A stretch of 64,000 nt of DNA from Pantoea sp. Cy-639 (GTDB lineage: Bacteria > Pseudomonadota > Gammaproteobacteria > Pseudomonadales > Pseudomonadaceae), in contig NZ_VWXI01000002.1 in the NCBI RefSeq assembly GCF_011752525.1, positions 403,873 through 467,872 of the forward strand, given 5' to 3'. The translations under genes and the position numbers were made by a program. Within the stretch, counting starts at the first letter, position 1, and every line of letters begins with the position of its first letter. Positions 1 to 9,198 of the stretch are shown piece after piece. The notes under the pieces are model-generated. The model made no database searches and was not told where the DNA came from. It saw nothing but the letters and a program-made list of their open reading frames with translations.

Positions 1-1872
1 AAGAGCGCAGTGATCGGCCCGGATATCTCGCACCGGCGCAACCTGGTCAAGGGGCTGGTCCACGATCCGCTGGTACGCCAGGCCATCAGCGACGAGGCCG
101 AGCGCGAGAAGATCCCCTACGCCAAGGCCGAAGCCAAGGCGCTGCACTACGGCAACGAGATCGCCTCCGACTACACCTACACCGCGATCCGTTTCCTCGA
201 AGTCGTGCTCAGCTGGTTCTGGAACAAGATCTACGACGGCATCAAGGTCAACCACATCGAGCAGGTACAGGGCATCGCGCCAGGCCACGAGGTGATCTAC
301 GTGCCCTGCCACCGCAGTCACATCGACTACCTGCTGCTGTCCTACCTGTTGTTCCGCAACGGCCTGACCCCACCGCACATCGCCGCCGGCATCAACCTCA
401 ACATGCCGGTGATCGGTGGCCTGCTGCGCCGTGGCGGCGCCTTCTTCATGCGCCGCACCTTCAAGGGCAACCCGCTGTATACCGCCGTGTTCAACGAGTA
501 CCTGCACACCCTGTTCACCAAGGGTTTCCCGGTGGAGTACTTCGTCGAAGGCGGCCGCTCGCGCACCGGACGCATGCTACAGCCGCGTACCGGCATGCTG
601 GCGATCACCCTGCGCAGCTTCCTGCGTTCGTCGCGTACACCGATCGTCTTCGTACCGGTATACATCGGCTACGAACGCGTGCTCGAAGGCCGCACCTACC
701 TCGGCGAACTACGCGGCGCGAGCAAGAAGAAAGAATCGATCTTCGACATCTTCAAAGTCATCGGCGCGCTCAAGCAACGCTTCGGCCAGGTCTACGTCAA
801 CTTCGGCGAGCCGATCCGCCTGAACAGCTTCCTCGACCAGCAGCAGCCCGGATGGCGCTCACAGGAGCTCGGCCCGCAGTTCCGCCCGGCCTGGCTCAAC
901 GACACCACCACCCGCCTGGGTGAAACCGTCGCCCGCCACCTCAACGAGGCGGCAGCAGTCAACCCGGTCAACCTGGTGGCCCTGGCGCTGCTGTCGACCA
1001 GCCGCCTGGCCCTGGACGAGCGCGCCCTGACCCGCGTGCTCGACCTGTACCTGATCCTGCTGCGCCAGGTGCCCTACTCGCCGCACACCACCCTGCCCGA
1101 GGGCGACGGCAAGGCGCTGATCAATCATGTGCTGGGCATGGACCTGCTGGCCGAGCAGAAGGACGCGCTGGGACGCATCCTCTACCTGGACGAAGCCAAC
1201 GCGGTGCTGATGACCTACTACCGCAACAACGTACTGCACATCTTCGCCCTGCCGGGGCTGCTGGCGAGCTTCTTCCTCAGCAGTTCGCGCATGAGCCGCG
1301 AGTTGCTCGGCCAGTATGTGCGGGCACTGTACCCCTACCTGCAAGCCGAACTGTTCCTGCGCTGGGCGCCCGAGCAACTGGACGAGGTGATCGACCAATG
1401 GCTGGCAGCGCTGGTCGAGCAGGGCCTGCTGCGCCACGAGAACGGCGTCTACATGCGCCCGGCGCCAAGCTCGCGTCAGTTCGTCCTGCTGACCCTGCTG
1501 GCACGCACCATCACCCAGACCCTGCAGCGCTTCTACATGGCCACCTCGCTGCTGCTCAACAGTGGCCAGCACAGCCTGAGCGCCGAGGCGCTGGAAGAAC
1601 TGTGCGTGATGATGGCCCAGCGCCTGTCGATCCTGCACGGCCTGAACGCCCCGGAGTTCTTCGACAAGACCCTGTTCCGCCACTTCATCCAGACCCTGGT
1701 GCGCGAAGGCGTGCTGCAACCCGACGGCGAGGGCAAGCTCGGCTACCACGACAAGCTCGGCGAACTGGCCGAAGGGGTGGCCAAACGCGTGCTGTCGGCG
1801 GAGTTGCGCCTGTCCATCCGACAGGTGGCACTGCAACGGGATGAAACGTCGGAGCCCGTTACGCCTGAATGA
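1..1872 (+). CDS. plsB: Glycerol-3-phosphate 1-O-acyltransferase PlsB (5' end outside window)
   Basis: This is the inner-membrane enzyme that acylates sn-glycerol 3-phosphate at position 1, the first step of phospholipid synthesis. The reading frame is open from base 1, so the start lies upstream. About 623 residues are visible, against roughly 830 in full-length PlsB. The acyltransferase blocks are present in order: HRSHID near visible residue 104 (the catalytic His-x4-Asp block), GAFFMRRTF, the [10 protein letters not shown] glycerol-phosphate-binding block, and [11 protein letters not shown]. The long C-terminal region has no separate motif I can name. A REP-like palindrome follows the stop. 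The identification rests on all four blocks being intact. Confidence 0.96.
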   Translation, partial: KSAVIGPDISHRRNLVKGLVHDPLVRQAISDEAEREKIPYAKAEAKALHYGNEIASDYTYTAIRFLEVVLSWFWNKIYDGIKVNHIEQVQGIAPGHEVIYVPCHRSHIDYLLLSYLLFRNGLTPPHIAAGINLNMPVIGGLLRRGGAFFMRRTFKGNPLYTAVFNEYLHTLFTKGFPVEYFVEGGRSRTGRMLQPRTGMLAITLRSFLRSSRTPIVFVPVYIGYERVLEGRTYLGELRGASKKKESIFDIFKVIGALKQRFGQVYVNFGEPIRLNSFLDQQQPGWRSQELGPQFRPAWLNDTTTRLGETVARHLNEAAAVNPVNLVALALLSTSRLALDERALTRVLDLYLILLRQVPYSPHTTLPEGDGKALINHVLGMDLLAEQKDALGRILYLDEANAVLMTYYRNNVLHIFALPGLLASFFLSSSRMSRELLGQYVRALYPYLQAELFLRWAPEQLDEVIDQWLAALVEQGLLRHENGVYMRPAPSSRQFVLLTLLARTITQTLQRFYMATSLLLNSGQHSLSAEALEELCVMMAQRLSILHGLNAPEFFDKTLFRHFIQTLVREGVLQPDGEGKLGYHDKLGELAEGVAKRVLSAELRLSIRQVALQRDETSEPVTPE

Positions 1873-1909
1873 TCGGCCCCCCAAGCCCGGCTGGGTGGTG
1901 CCGGGATTT

Positions 1910-1935
1910 GTGGGCGCGGGCTTGCCCGGCGATGG
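1910..1935. repeat. REP-like palindrome after plsB
   Basis: The segment has the Pseudomonas extragenic-palindrome pattern GTGGGCGCGGGCTTGCCCGG, with a small CGGGC/GCCCG stem. It sits between plsB and the next gene. Confidence 0.55.
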
Positions 1936-2031
1936 CATCAGCCCATGACGCCCGCAACACCTCGGCACGGCAAAATCCGCTAAAGTCCCTGTGGTTCGCC
2001 ACACGCCAGCCTCATGTACACCGGAGACATC

Positions 2032-2430
2032 ATGAAAAAGATCCTCACCCTGTGTTGCGCCACGCTGCTGGCGGCCTGCTCCAGCCACACGCCATCGCAC
2101 CAGGCCAGCCTGGATGGCGAAGTCTTCTACCTGCAGCGCATGGCCCTGCCGCCAGCCGCCACCCTCAGTGTCGAGCTGCAGGACGTGTCCCTGATGGACG
2201 CCCCCGCCGTGACCCTGGCTCGCCAGGCCGGCCCGGTCAAAGGCAACGTACCACTGCCATTCCACCTCGACTACAACCCGAACCAGGTCAAGCCTGGCCA
2301 TCGCTATGCGGTCAGCGCGCGTATCGAACTGGACGGCAGGTTGCTGTTCATCAGCACCGAGCACCACGGCGTCGCCCTCGACGGCAGCGACAGCCAGCCA
2401 GTACGCATCAAGGTCGACCCGGTCCGTTGA
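2032..2430 (+). CDS. YbaY-like lipoprotein
   Basis: A 132-residue exported protein. I chose the ATG at 2032 because CCGGAGAC precedes it and because it begins directly with the signal MKKILTLCCATLLAACSS. The LLAAC lipobox puts the lipidated Cys near residue 16. The remainder is predicted beta-rich (DGEVFYLQRMALPPAATLSVEL), which resembles the YbaY/YscW-type domain. Members of that family are small lipoproteins of poorly known function, and no enzymatic motif is visible. An ATG at 2014 in the same frame would add six residues and spoil the signal peptide. The DUF4197 gene starts 32 nt downstream and may be co-transcribed. Confidence 0.85.
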   Translation: MKKILTLCCATLLAACSSHTPSHQASLDGEVFYLQRMALPPAATLSVELQDVSLMDAPAVTLARQAGPVKGNVPLPFHLDYNPNQVKPGHRYAVSARIELDGRLLFISTEHHGVALDGSDSQPVRIKVDPVR

Positions 2431-2462
2431 GATCGCTCAATTTCGTTCATAAGGAAAGCCCC

Positions 2463-3149
2463 ATGATCCGCACTTCCCTGCGCTTCACCACCCTGTGCGC
2501 CGGCCTGCTGCTGTCGGCCAGCGCCCTGGCCCTGTCGCTCGGCGACCTGTCCCAGAGCGATGCCTCCGGCGGCCTCAAGGACGCCCTCACCCAAGGCGCG
2601 CAGATTGCCGTCAAGCAACTGAGCACCCCCGGTGGTTTCAGCAACAATCCCGACGTGCGCATCGAACTGCCGGGCAACCTCGGCAAGGCCGCCAAGGCCA
2701 TGAAGATGTTCGGCAAGGGTGACCAGGTCGATGCCCTGGAAACCAGCATGAACAAGGCCGCCGAAGCCGCTGTGCCACAGGCCCAGGCGATCCTGGTGGA
2801 TGCGGTGAAGAAGATGACCGTGAGCGATGCCAAGGGCATCCTCAGCGGCGGCCAGGACTCGGCCACCCAATACCTGAACAAGAGCAGTCGCGAACAGATC
2901 CGCGCCAAGTTCCTGCCAATCGTCAAGCAGGCCACCGACAAGGTCGGCCTGGCCCAGCAGTACAACAGCTTCGCCGGGCAGGCCAAGGGCCTTGGTCTGA
3001 TCAAGGATGACGCGAACATCGAGAACTACGTGACCGAGAAGGCCCTGGACGGCCTGTTCGAGATGATCGCCAAGCAAGAGGAAAGCATCCGCCAGAACCC
3101 GGCACAGGCGGCGACCAGCCTGGCGAAGAAGGTGTTCGGCGCTCTCTGA
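2463..3149 (+). CDS. DUF4197 domain-containing exported protein
   Basis: A 228-residue protein with a Sec signal (MIRTSLRFTTLCAGLLLSASALA) followed by a mostly helical domain. It matches the DUF4197 family by its LSLGDLSQSDA opening and by YVTEKALDGLFEMIAKQEESIRQNP near the C-terminus, a segment conserved in this family as I remember it. The family is widespread in proteobacteria and its function is unknown. The location is predicted to be periplasmic. The gene lies 32 nt behind the YbaY-like lipoprotein gene. GGAAAGCCCC upstream serves as ribosome binding site for the ATG at 2463. Confidence 0.88.
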   Translation: MIRTSLRFTTLCAGLLLSASALALSLGDLSQSDASGGLKDALTQGAQIAVKQLSTPGGFSNNPDVRIELPGNLGKAAKAMKMFGKGDQVDALETSMNKAAEAAVPQAQAILVDAVKKMTVSDAKGILSGGQDSATQYLNKSSREQIRAKFLPIVKQATDKVGLAQQYNSFAGQAKGLGLIKDDANIENYVTEKALDGLFEMIAKQEESIRQNPAQAATSLAKKVFGAL

Positions 3150-3273
3150 GGACATGTTCGGGCCGATGCCAGGCTGGCGCGGCCTGAATTGAGAGCGTTT
3201 CCATCTGCTACGCGTCTGTCATGGCGCGTACTTTCGTGACTGCCAATTCCTGGCAGTCCACAGAGAGAACACC

Positions 3274-3600
3274 ATGACAGACACCACCCAGATCGCACTG
3301 AATATCGTCTACAGCATCGGCCAGGCCGAACAGCCTGCGGGCATGACTGTCACCCTGACCGATATCACCCATGCCGACAAAGCGAAAACGGTATTTGCCA
3401 CCGGCGCCAACAGTGCTCCCTCTTCCCCGTGTGCCTATACCTTCAACATCGATAAGAGCACCATCGTTTTCGGCAACCAGTACCAGGTCACCGTGAACGT
3501 CAAGACCGATGCCGGCACCCAGTATCAGGACACCCGCACCTTCTCGCTGGTCGCTGACAACGATGCGCATGTCTTCGGCCTGAAACTGTCTCGCCAGTGA
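3274..3600 (+). CDS. Small uncharacterised protein, possibly YbaY-like fold
   Basis: A 108-residue protein of unrecognised family without a signal peptide. A good ribosome binding site (GAGAGAACACC) precedes the ATG. The sequence looks like a single beta-sandwich domain. Its C-terminal half (GNQYQVTVNVKTDAG, then a short charged loop and FGLKLSRQ) has the same layout as the end of the lipoprotein gene at 2032-2430 (GHRYAVSARIELDG, then VRIKVDPVR). I therefore infer a distant relationship without the lipid anchor. A cytoplasmic location is likely. No operon partner is evident: the previous gene ends 124 nt upstream and the next gene is convergent. Confidence 0.7.
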   Translation: MTDTTQIALNIVYSIGQAEQPAGMTVTLTDITHADKAKTVFATGANSAPSSPCAYTFNIDKSTIVFGNQYQVTVNVKTDAGTQYQDTRTFSLVADNDAHVFGLKLSRQ

Positions 3601-3645
3601 TCCGTGCCGCGCCTGCCACCGTTTCTGCCGGCAGGCGCGTCGAGG

Positions 3646-6600
3646 TCAACCCTTCCGGACCCTGAACCACGCCGCATACAGCGCCGGCAGGAACAACAGG
3701 GTCAGCACCGTGGCCACGATCAGCCCACCCATGATCGCCACCGCCATCGGCCCGTAGAACACGCTTCGGGACAACGGGATCATCGCCAGCACCGCCGCCA
3801 ACGCGGTCAGCACGATCGGCCGGAAGCGCCGTACCGTGGCCTCGATGATCGCCTGCCAACGGTCCAGCCCCGCCGCGATGTCCTGTTCGATCTGGTCGAC
3901 CAGAATCACCGAGTTGCGCATGATCATCCCTGCCAGGGCGATGGTCCCGAGCATCGCGACGAAACCGAACGGCTGACGGAATACCAGCAGGAACAGCGTC
4001 ACCCCGATCAGCCCCAGGGGCGCGGTGAGAAACACCATGAACATCCGCGAGAAACTGCGCAGCTGGATCATCAGCAGGCTCAGCACCACCACGATGAACA
4101 GTGGCATACCTGCGTTCACCGAACGCTGGCCGCGCTCGGAGTCCTCCACCGTGCCCCCCACTTCCAGCAGGTAGCCGTCCGGCAATGCATCCCTGACCTG
4201 CTGCAGGGTCGGCAGGATCTGCTTGACCAGGGTCGCCGGCTGTTCCTTGTCGTAGATGTCGGCGCGCACGGTGACGGTCGGCAGGCGGTTGCGGTGCCAG
4301 ATGATGCCTTCCTCGAAGCCGTACTCAAGCGTCGCCACCTGCGACAACGCCACGCTCTGGCCGTTGTCGGTGGGCAGCGCCAGGCTGCCCAGGTTGCCCA
4401 GTTCGCGACGCTCCTCGGCGGTGCCACGCAGGAGGATCTCGATCAGCTCGTTGTCCTCGCGATACTGACTGACGCTGCTGCCGGTCAGCGAGCTCTGCAG
4501 GAAACTCGACAGGTGCGCGGTACTCACCCCCAGGGCGCGGGCGCGGTCCTGGTCGATGTTCAGGTACACCGCCTTGCTCGGTTCTTCCCAGTCCAGGTGA
4601 ACGTTGACCACATGGGGGTTCTCGCGCACCTTGTCCGCCACCTGGCGGGCCAGGGCGCGAACTTTCTCGATGTGCTCGCCGGTCACCCGGAACTGCACCG
4701 GATAGCCCACGGGCGGGCCGTTCTCAAGACGCGTGACTCGCGAGCGCAGGTCGGGGAACTGCTGGTCGAGGGTGTCGATCAGCCAACTGCGCAGGCGCTC
4801 GCGGTCTTCCAGCGACTTGGCCAGCACCACGAACTGGGCGAAGCTCGCCGCCGGCAACTGCTGGTCGAGCGGCAGGTAGAAACGCGGTGAGCCGGTGCCG
4901 ACGTAGGCCACATAGTTGTCGATGCCCTGCTGCTGCTTGAGCATCGCCTCCAGTTGCCGGACACGCTCGGCGGTGTTGTTCAGCGAAGCACCCTCGGCCA
5001 GCTTCAAGTCGACCATCAACTCCGGTCGCCCGGAGGCCGGGAAGAACTGCTGGGGCACGAAGCGGAACAGCAGGATGCTGCCGACGAAAGCAGCGATGGT
5101 CAGCAGGATGACCGTCTTGCGTCGCCGCACGCACCACTCCACCAGCCGCCGCACGCGCTGGTAGAACGGCGTCGCGTAGGGATCCGGGGCCTGGCCGTCC
5201 TTGCCATGACGCGCCGCGTGCAACTTGGCCAGGTCTGGCAGCAGGCGCTCGCCCAGGTACGGCACGAACACCACCGCCGCGACCCAGGAGGTCAACAGGG
5301 CGATGGTCACAACCTGGAAGATCGAACGGGTGTACTCACCGGTGCTGGAGGCTGCCGTGGCGATCGGCAGGAAGCCTGCAGCAGTGATCAGGGTGCCGGT
5401 GAGCATCGGGAAGGCCGTGCTCGACCAGGCGTAGCTGGCAGCCTTGAGCCGGTCGTAGCCCTGCTCCATCTTGATCGCCATCATCTCCACCGCGATGATC
5501 GCATCGTCCACCAGCAAGCCCAGGGCCAATACCAGCGCGCCCAGGGAGATCTTGTGCAGGCCGATGCCGAAGTAGTGCATCGCGGCGAAGGTCATGGCCA
5601 GCACCAGCGGAATCGCCAGGGCCACCACCAGGCCGGTGCGCAGGCCCAGGGAGAAGAAGCTCACCAGCAGGACGATGGCCAGGGCCTCGATCAGCACCTG
5701 GACGAACTCGCCGACCCCAGCCTTGACCGCCGCCGGCTGGTCGGAGACCTTGCGCAGCTCCATGCCGGCCGGCAGCCCCTGGGCCAGACGAGCGAACTCG
5801 CCTTCCAGGGCCTTGCCCAACACCAGGATGTCGCCGCCGTCCTTCATCGACACCGCCAGGCCGATGGCGTCCTCGCCCATGAAGCGCATGCGTGGCGCGG
5901 GCGGATCGTTGAAGCCACGCTTGACCTCGGCGACATCGCCGATACGGAAGGTGCGATCGCCCACGCGAATGGGGAACTGGCGGATCTGCTCGACACTGTC
6001 GAAACGGCCACTGACCCGCAGTTGCAGGCGTTCGCTGGGGGTTTCGAAGAAACCCGCGGTGCTCAGCGCGTTCTGCTCGCGCAGCGCCTGCTGCACCGCG
6101 CTCAGGGGAACGCCGAGGGTCGCCAGCTTGACGTTGGACAGCTCGATCCAGACCTTCTCGTCCTGCAGGCCGAGCAGTTCGACCTTGCCCACATCCTTGA
6201 CCCGCTGGAGCTGGATCTGGATACGGTCGGCATAGTCCTTGAGCACCGCGTAGTCGAAGCCAGGACCGGTCAGGGCGTAGATGTTGCCGAAGGTGGTGCC
6301 GAACTCATCGTTGAAGAACGGGCCCTGGACTTCCGGTGGCAGGGTGTACTTGATGTCCGCGACCTTCTTGCGGATCTGGTACCACAGCTCGGGAATGTCC
6401 TTGGAGTGCAGGGAGTCGCGCGCCATAAAGGTGACCTGCGACTCGCCCGGGCGGGAGAACGAGACGATCTTCTCGTACTCGCCGGTCTCCATCAGTTTCT
6501 TCTCGATGCGCTCGGTGACCTGGCGCGAGACTTCCTCGGCGGTGGCTCCCGGCCACAGGGTACGGATGACCATGGCCTTGAAGGTGAAGGGAGGGTCCTC

Positions 6601-6711
6601 GCTCTGCCCCAGCTTGGTGTAGGACATGGCACCGACCGCGGCCAGCAGGATCATCAGGAACAGCACGATCTGGCGATTGCGCAGCGCCCAGGCGGAAAGG
6701 TTGAAACCCAT
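3646..6711 (-). CDS. RND efflux permease (AcrB/MexB superfamily)
   Basis: A 1021-residue inner-membrane proton-driven multidrug or solute exporter, normal in length for the hydrophobe/amphiphile RND family. It starts MGFNLSAWALRNRQIVLFLMILLAAVGAMSY, the usual first transmembrane helix. Two large periplasmic loops are each followed by a helix bundle. The Asp pair of TM4 (GLLVDDAIIAVE, about residue 400) needed for proton relay is present. The ending FLPALYAAWFRVRKG is typical. It lies 6 nt downstream of the adaptor gene, so the two form one transcription unit read away from the TetR gene. No outer-membrane factor gene is adjacent, so the pump probably borrows one encoded elsewhere. The substrate cannot be told. 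Confidence 0.95.
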   Translation of the reverse strand: MGFNLSAWALRNRQIVLFLMILLAAVGAMSYTKLGQSEDPPFTFKAMVIRTLWPGATAEEVSRQVTERIEKKLMETGEYEKIVSFSRPGESQVTFMARDSLHSKDIPELWYQIRKKVADIKYTLPPEVQGPFFNDEFGTTFGNIYALTGPGFDYAVLKDYADRIQIQLQRVKDVGKVELLGLQDEKVWIELSNVKLATLGVPLSAVQQALREQNALSTAGFFETPSERLQLRVSGRFDSVEQIRQFPIRVGDRTFRIGDVAEVKRGFNDPPAPRMRFMGEDAIGLAVSMKDGGDILVLGKALEGEFARLAQGLPAGMELRKVSDQPAAVKAGVGEFVQVLIEALAIVLLVSFFSLGLRTGLVVALAIPLVLAMTFAAMHYFGIGLHKISLGALVLALGLLVDDAIIAVEMMAIKMEQGYDRLKAASYAWSSTAFPMLTGTLITAAGFLPIATAASSTGEYTRSIFQVVTIALLTSWVAAVVFVPYLGERLLPDLAKLHAARHGKDGQAPDPYATPFYQRVRRLVEWCVRRRKTVILLTIAAFVGSILLFRFVPQQFFPASGRPELMVDLKLAEGASLNNTAERVRQLEAMLKQQQGIDNYVAYVGTGSPRFYLPLDQQLPAASFAQFVVLAKSLEDRERLRSWLIDTLDQQFPDLRSRVTRLENGPPVGYPVQFRVTGEHIEKVRALARQVADKVRENPHVVNVHLDWEEPSKAVYLNIDQDRARALGVSTAHLSSFLQSSLTGSSVSQYREDNELIEILLRGTAEERRELGNLGSLALPTDNGQSVALSQVATLEYGFEEGIIWHRNRLPTVTVRADIYDKEQPATLVKQILPTLQQVRDALPDGYLLEVGGTVEDSERGQRSVNAGMPLFIVVVLSLLMIQLRSFSRMFMVFLTAPLGLIGVTLFLLVFRQPFGFVAMLGTIALAGMIMRNSVILVDQIEQDIAAGLDRWQAIIEATVRRFRPIVLTALAAVLAMIPLSRSVFYGPMAVAIMGGLIVATVLTLLFLPALYAAWFRVRKG

Positions 6712-6717
6712 CGGGAC

Positions 6718-7815
6718 TTACTCCTTGGCCGCCAGGTTCACATCACGGTTGCTACGGTCCACTGGCCGCACCTGCTGCCCCTCGCGCAGTACATGACCGC
6801 CAGCGGCGACCACCCAGTCGCTGGCCTGCAGGCCCTCGAGCACCGGCACGCTGTCGGCGCCATAGGGGCCCAGGCGGACCATCGCGCGTTCCAGCCGGTT
6901 GTCCTTGCCCACCCGCCAGACATAGGCCTGGCCGCTCTCGGCGGTGACCGCCGAGAGCGGCACCGCCAGTGGCGAGCGTTCGGCATGGGCAATGAACACC
7001 CGGGCGCTTTGCCCCAGCTCCGCCGGGGCATTGCTGGAGGTGAAGGCGATTCGCGCGGCAAAGGTGCGCGAGCGCGGGTCAGCGGCTGGCGACAGCTCGC
7101 GAATACGCCCTTCGAAGCGTTGATTGGGGTGCGACCACAGCTCGACGCTGACCGTCTGCCCCACTGCGAAACGGGCGAACTGCTGTTCAGGCAGGCCGAT
7201 GGCCACCTCGCGTTCGCCGTCAGCGGCGAGGGTGAACACCGTCTGCCCCGCCGCGACCACCTGGCCAACCTCGACCTGGCGCTTGGCGATCACTCCGGCC
7301 TGGGGGGCACGCAACACGGCGTAGTCGGCCTGGTTGCCGGCCACCTCGAACTCGGCCTTGGCCTGTTTCAGACGAGCCTGACCGGCACGGTAGAGATTTT
7401 CGGCGTTGTCGAACTGGGAATGGCTGACCATCTGCCGGTCCAGGAGTTTCTGGTAGCGGTCGCGCTCGGCGCGAACCAGGGCCAGGTTGGCCTCGGCGGC
7501 GGCGAGCTGGGCGCGGTTGGCTTCCAGTTGCAGGCGTACGTCCTGCGGGTCGAGCTCGGCCAGTGGCTGCTCGGCCTTGACCCGCTGGCCCTCCTCCACC
7601 AGGCGCTTGCTGACCTTGCCACCGATGCGGAAGGCCAACTCCGGCTCGAAGCGCGCGCGCACTTCGCCGGGGTAGCTGTCGGCGGAGGCGCCGGCGGGCT
7701 GGGGCTGGACCACCAGCGCCGGACGCGGCGGCGCCGGTGGCGCGGCGTCCTGGCCGCAGGCGGTGAGCAGCACGATGGCCGCGGGCAAGGCAAGGGACAA
7801 CGCACGACGCAACAT
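6718..7815 (-). CDS. RND periplasmic adaptor (membrane fusion protein), lipoprotein
   Basis: A 365-residue membrane fusion subunit that links the permease to an outer-membrane channel. The lipoprotein signal MLRRALSLALPAAIVLLTAC has its lipobox Cys at residue 20. The order after it is typical of the family: a first half-lipoyl segment (ALVVQPQPAGASADSYPGEVRARFEPEL), a coiled-coil hairpin (about residues 90-160, rich in ANRAQLAAAEANLALVRAERDRYQKL), the second lipoyl half (APQAGVIAKRQVEVGQVVAAGQ), and a beta-barrel. The start is 183 nt from the divergent TetR gene, so control from that intergenic region is likely. Confidence 0.94.
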   Translation of the reverse strand: MLRRALSLALPAAIVLLTACGQDAAPPAPPRPALVVQPQPAGASADSYPGEVRARFEPELAFRIGGKVSKRLVEEGQRVKAEQPLAELDPQDVRLQLEANRAQLAAAEANLALVRAERDRYQKLLDRQMVSHSQFDNAENLYRAGQARLKQAKAEFEVAGNQADYAVLRAPQAGVIAKRQVEVGQVVAAGQTVFTLAADGEREVAIGLPEQQFARFAVGQTVSVELWSHPNQRFEGRIRELSPAADPRSRTFAARIAFTSSNAPAELGQSARVFIAHAERSPLAVPLSAVTAESGQAYVWRVGKDNRLERAMVRLGPYGADSVPVLEGLQASDWVVAAGGHVLREGQQVRPVDRSNRDVNLAAKE

Positions 7816-7851
7816 GATGAGGGACCTTTAGCAGAGGGCGCATCGAATATT

Positions 7852-7867
7852 TATACTGGCCGGTATA
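7852..7867. promoter_or_regulatory. Candidate TetR-family operator
   Basis: TATACTGGCCGGTATA is a 16-bp inverted repeat with a single mismatched pair. It sits in the divergent spacer, 37 nt before the efflux adaptor start and 132 nt before the TetR start. Position and symmetry fit a TetR dimer site overlapping the pump promoter. Confidence 0.6.
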
Positions 7868-7998
7868 TTAAGTCAGCGGCACGGGGCGGGGAAGCGGGGC
7901 GAGGCGAGAAAAAGCAGATCAACGTTGCGACATACACTGCAGCCTGATGTGCCGTGACCCGGTAAGATGCTCATCTTTCACAGCAAATACGGATTCCA

Positions 7999-8628
7999 AT
8001 GTCCCACGACGCACCCACTGGCCCAGGCCGGCCCAAGGACCTGGCCAAGCGCGAGGCCATCCTCGAGGCCGCCAAGTCGCTGTTCCTCAGCCTTGGCTAT
8101 GCCAGCACCAGCATGGATGCGGTCGCTTCGGCGGCAGGTGTTTCCAAACTCACGGTCTACAGCCATTTCACCGACAAGCAGACATTGTTCGGCGCGGCGG
8201 TCATGGCAACCTGCCAGACCCAGTTGCCTGACTTGATCTTCGAATACCCGGAGGGGGCTGCGCTGGAAGAGGTACTGCTGAGCATCGCCCGGGGGTTCCA
8301 GGCGCTGATCAGCTCCGACGAGTCGGTCAAGCTCAGTCGGCTGATCATTGCTCAAGGGAGCCAGGATCCGGGGTTCGGGCAGTACTTCTACGAAGCGGGG
8401 CCCAAGCGAGTGGTGGCGGGGATGGAGGCGCTGCTGCGTACGGTCGATCAACGGGGGGCGCTGAAGATCGACAACCCGCTGCGGGCGGCGGAGCATTTCT
8501 TCTGCCTGGTCAAGGGGGCGCCGGATTATCGATTGCTGATCGGGTGCGCGCCGGCGTTGACGGGGGATGAGGCGGAAGTGCATGTGCGGGAGGCGGTGGG
8601 AGTGTTTGTTCGGGCTTATCGGGTTTAG
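7999..8628 (+). CDS. TetR/AcrR-family transcriptional regulator
   Basis: A 209-residue repressor. The N-terminal helix-turn-helix is at about residues 20-65 (EAILEAAKSLFLSLGYASTS, then VASAAGVSKLTVYSHFTDKQ), the classic TetR pattern. The C-terminal part is all helical and contains a segment, CLVKGAPDYRLLIG, seen in AefR-like regulators, where it forms the ligand and dimer domain. It is transcribed divergently from the RND adaptor-permease pair across the palindrome at 7852-7867. The natural reading is local repression of the pump with relief by a ligand; this is inferred from layout only. Confidence 0.93.
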   Translation: MSHDAPTGPGRPKDLAKREAILEAAKSLFLSLGYASTSMDAVASAAGVSKLTVYSHFTDKQTLFGAAVMATCQTQLPDLIFEYPEGAALEEVLLSIARGFQALISSDESVKLSRLIIAQGSQDPGFGQYFYEAGPKRVVAGMEALLRTVDQRGALKIDNPLRAAEHFFCLVKGAPDYRLLIGCAPALTGDEAEVHVREAVGVFVRAYRV

Positions 8629-8662
8629 GGGATTCGGGATTAAAGGTGATGGTTTTGCTAGA

Positions 8663-8730
8663 TGTATGCGCATTCGTTTTCTTTATCGACGCATAGTCAC
8701 CTTTCCGCCCTTACGGCGGGTCCCTTTTTG
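8663..8730 (+). repeat. Left arm of the inverted repeat
   Basis: The arm contains the landmarks TATGCGCATTCG, CTTTATCGACGCATAGT and CGCCCTTACGGCGGG. The same landmarks recur in the same order on the minus strand at 9449-9518. Confidence 0.75.
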
Positions 8731-8834
8731 AAGGATCAAAAAGGAACCAAAAAATCCTCGCTCCATCATCCGGCCCCTACGCTTCGCTTCGGGGTCCCCT
8801 CGCTACGGTGCCTTCCGGGCCAGCGCGGCCTACG

Positions 8835-8880
8835 ACTTGCTGCGCAAGTCTACATCTCGCGCCCTCGGCTACGCCGAGGG
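8835..8880. repeat. Two perfect hairpins inside the repeat module
   Basis: ACTTGC-TGC-GCAAGT lies at 8835-8849 and CCCTCGGC-TAC-GCCGAGGG at 8862-8880. Both have 3-nt loops and no T-tract, so they are unlikely to be terminators. Confidence 0.6.
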
Positions 8881-8970
8881 GTGCTGCGCACCTGGCCCTA
8901 CAGACACCTTCGCTCGGCCTCCTGAAGTCGCAATAGGTGTCGCCTGGACTATTGCGCGCTTAAAAGCCAA

Positions 8971-9006
8971 AGCAAGAGCAAGAGCAAGAGCAAGAGCAAG
9001 AGCAAG
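8971..9006 (+). repeat. Hexanucleotide tandem repeat, (AGCAAG)6
   Basis: Six exact copies of AGCAAG run head to tail, preceded by one degenerate copy. They are noncoding and lie within the repeat-bounded module. Confidence 0.9.
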
Positions 9007-9198
9007 AAGCTTGAAATTTTAAATATCTGCCCAAGAATTATTTGGCAGCACACCCTGATTTATCTGCTGATATCTCTAGCGAATATATGCTTGCTTGGCC
9101 TGCAACCCATTAGTTTGGACTGTGTGCGGCCTGCCTTGTTGTAAAAGTATGGCTTTCGCCCCCCATCGCAGGCTCCACCAGCGCCTACAGCCGACGAC

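Noticed and set aside
4954..7947. A 997-codon open frame on the plus strand opposite the RND permease and adaptor
   Set aside because: Its translation is low-complexity (Gln, His, Gly and Arg rich) and has no motif. The opposite strand encodes two full, conserved RND proteins, so the frame is a high-GC shadow.
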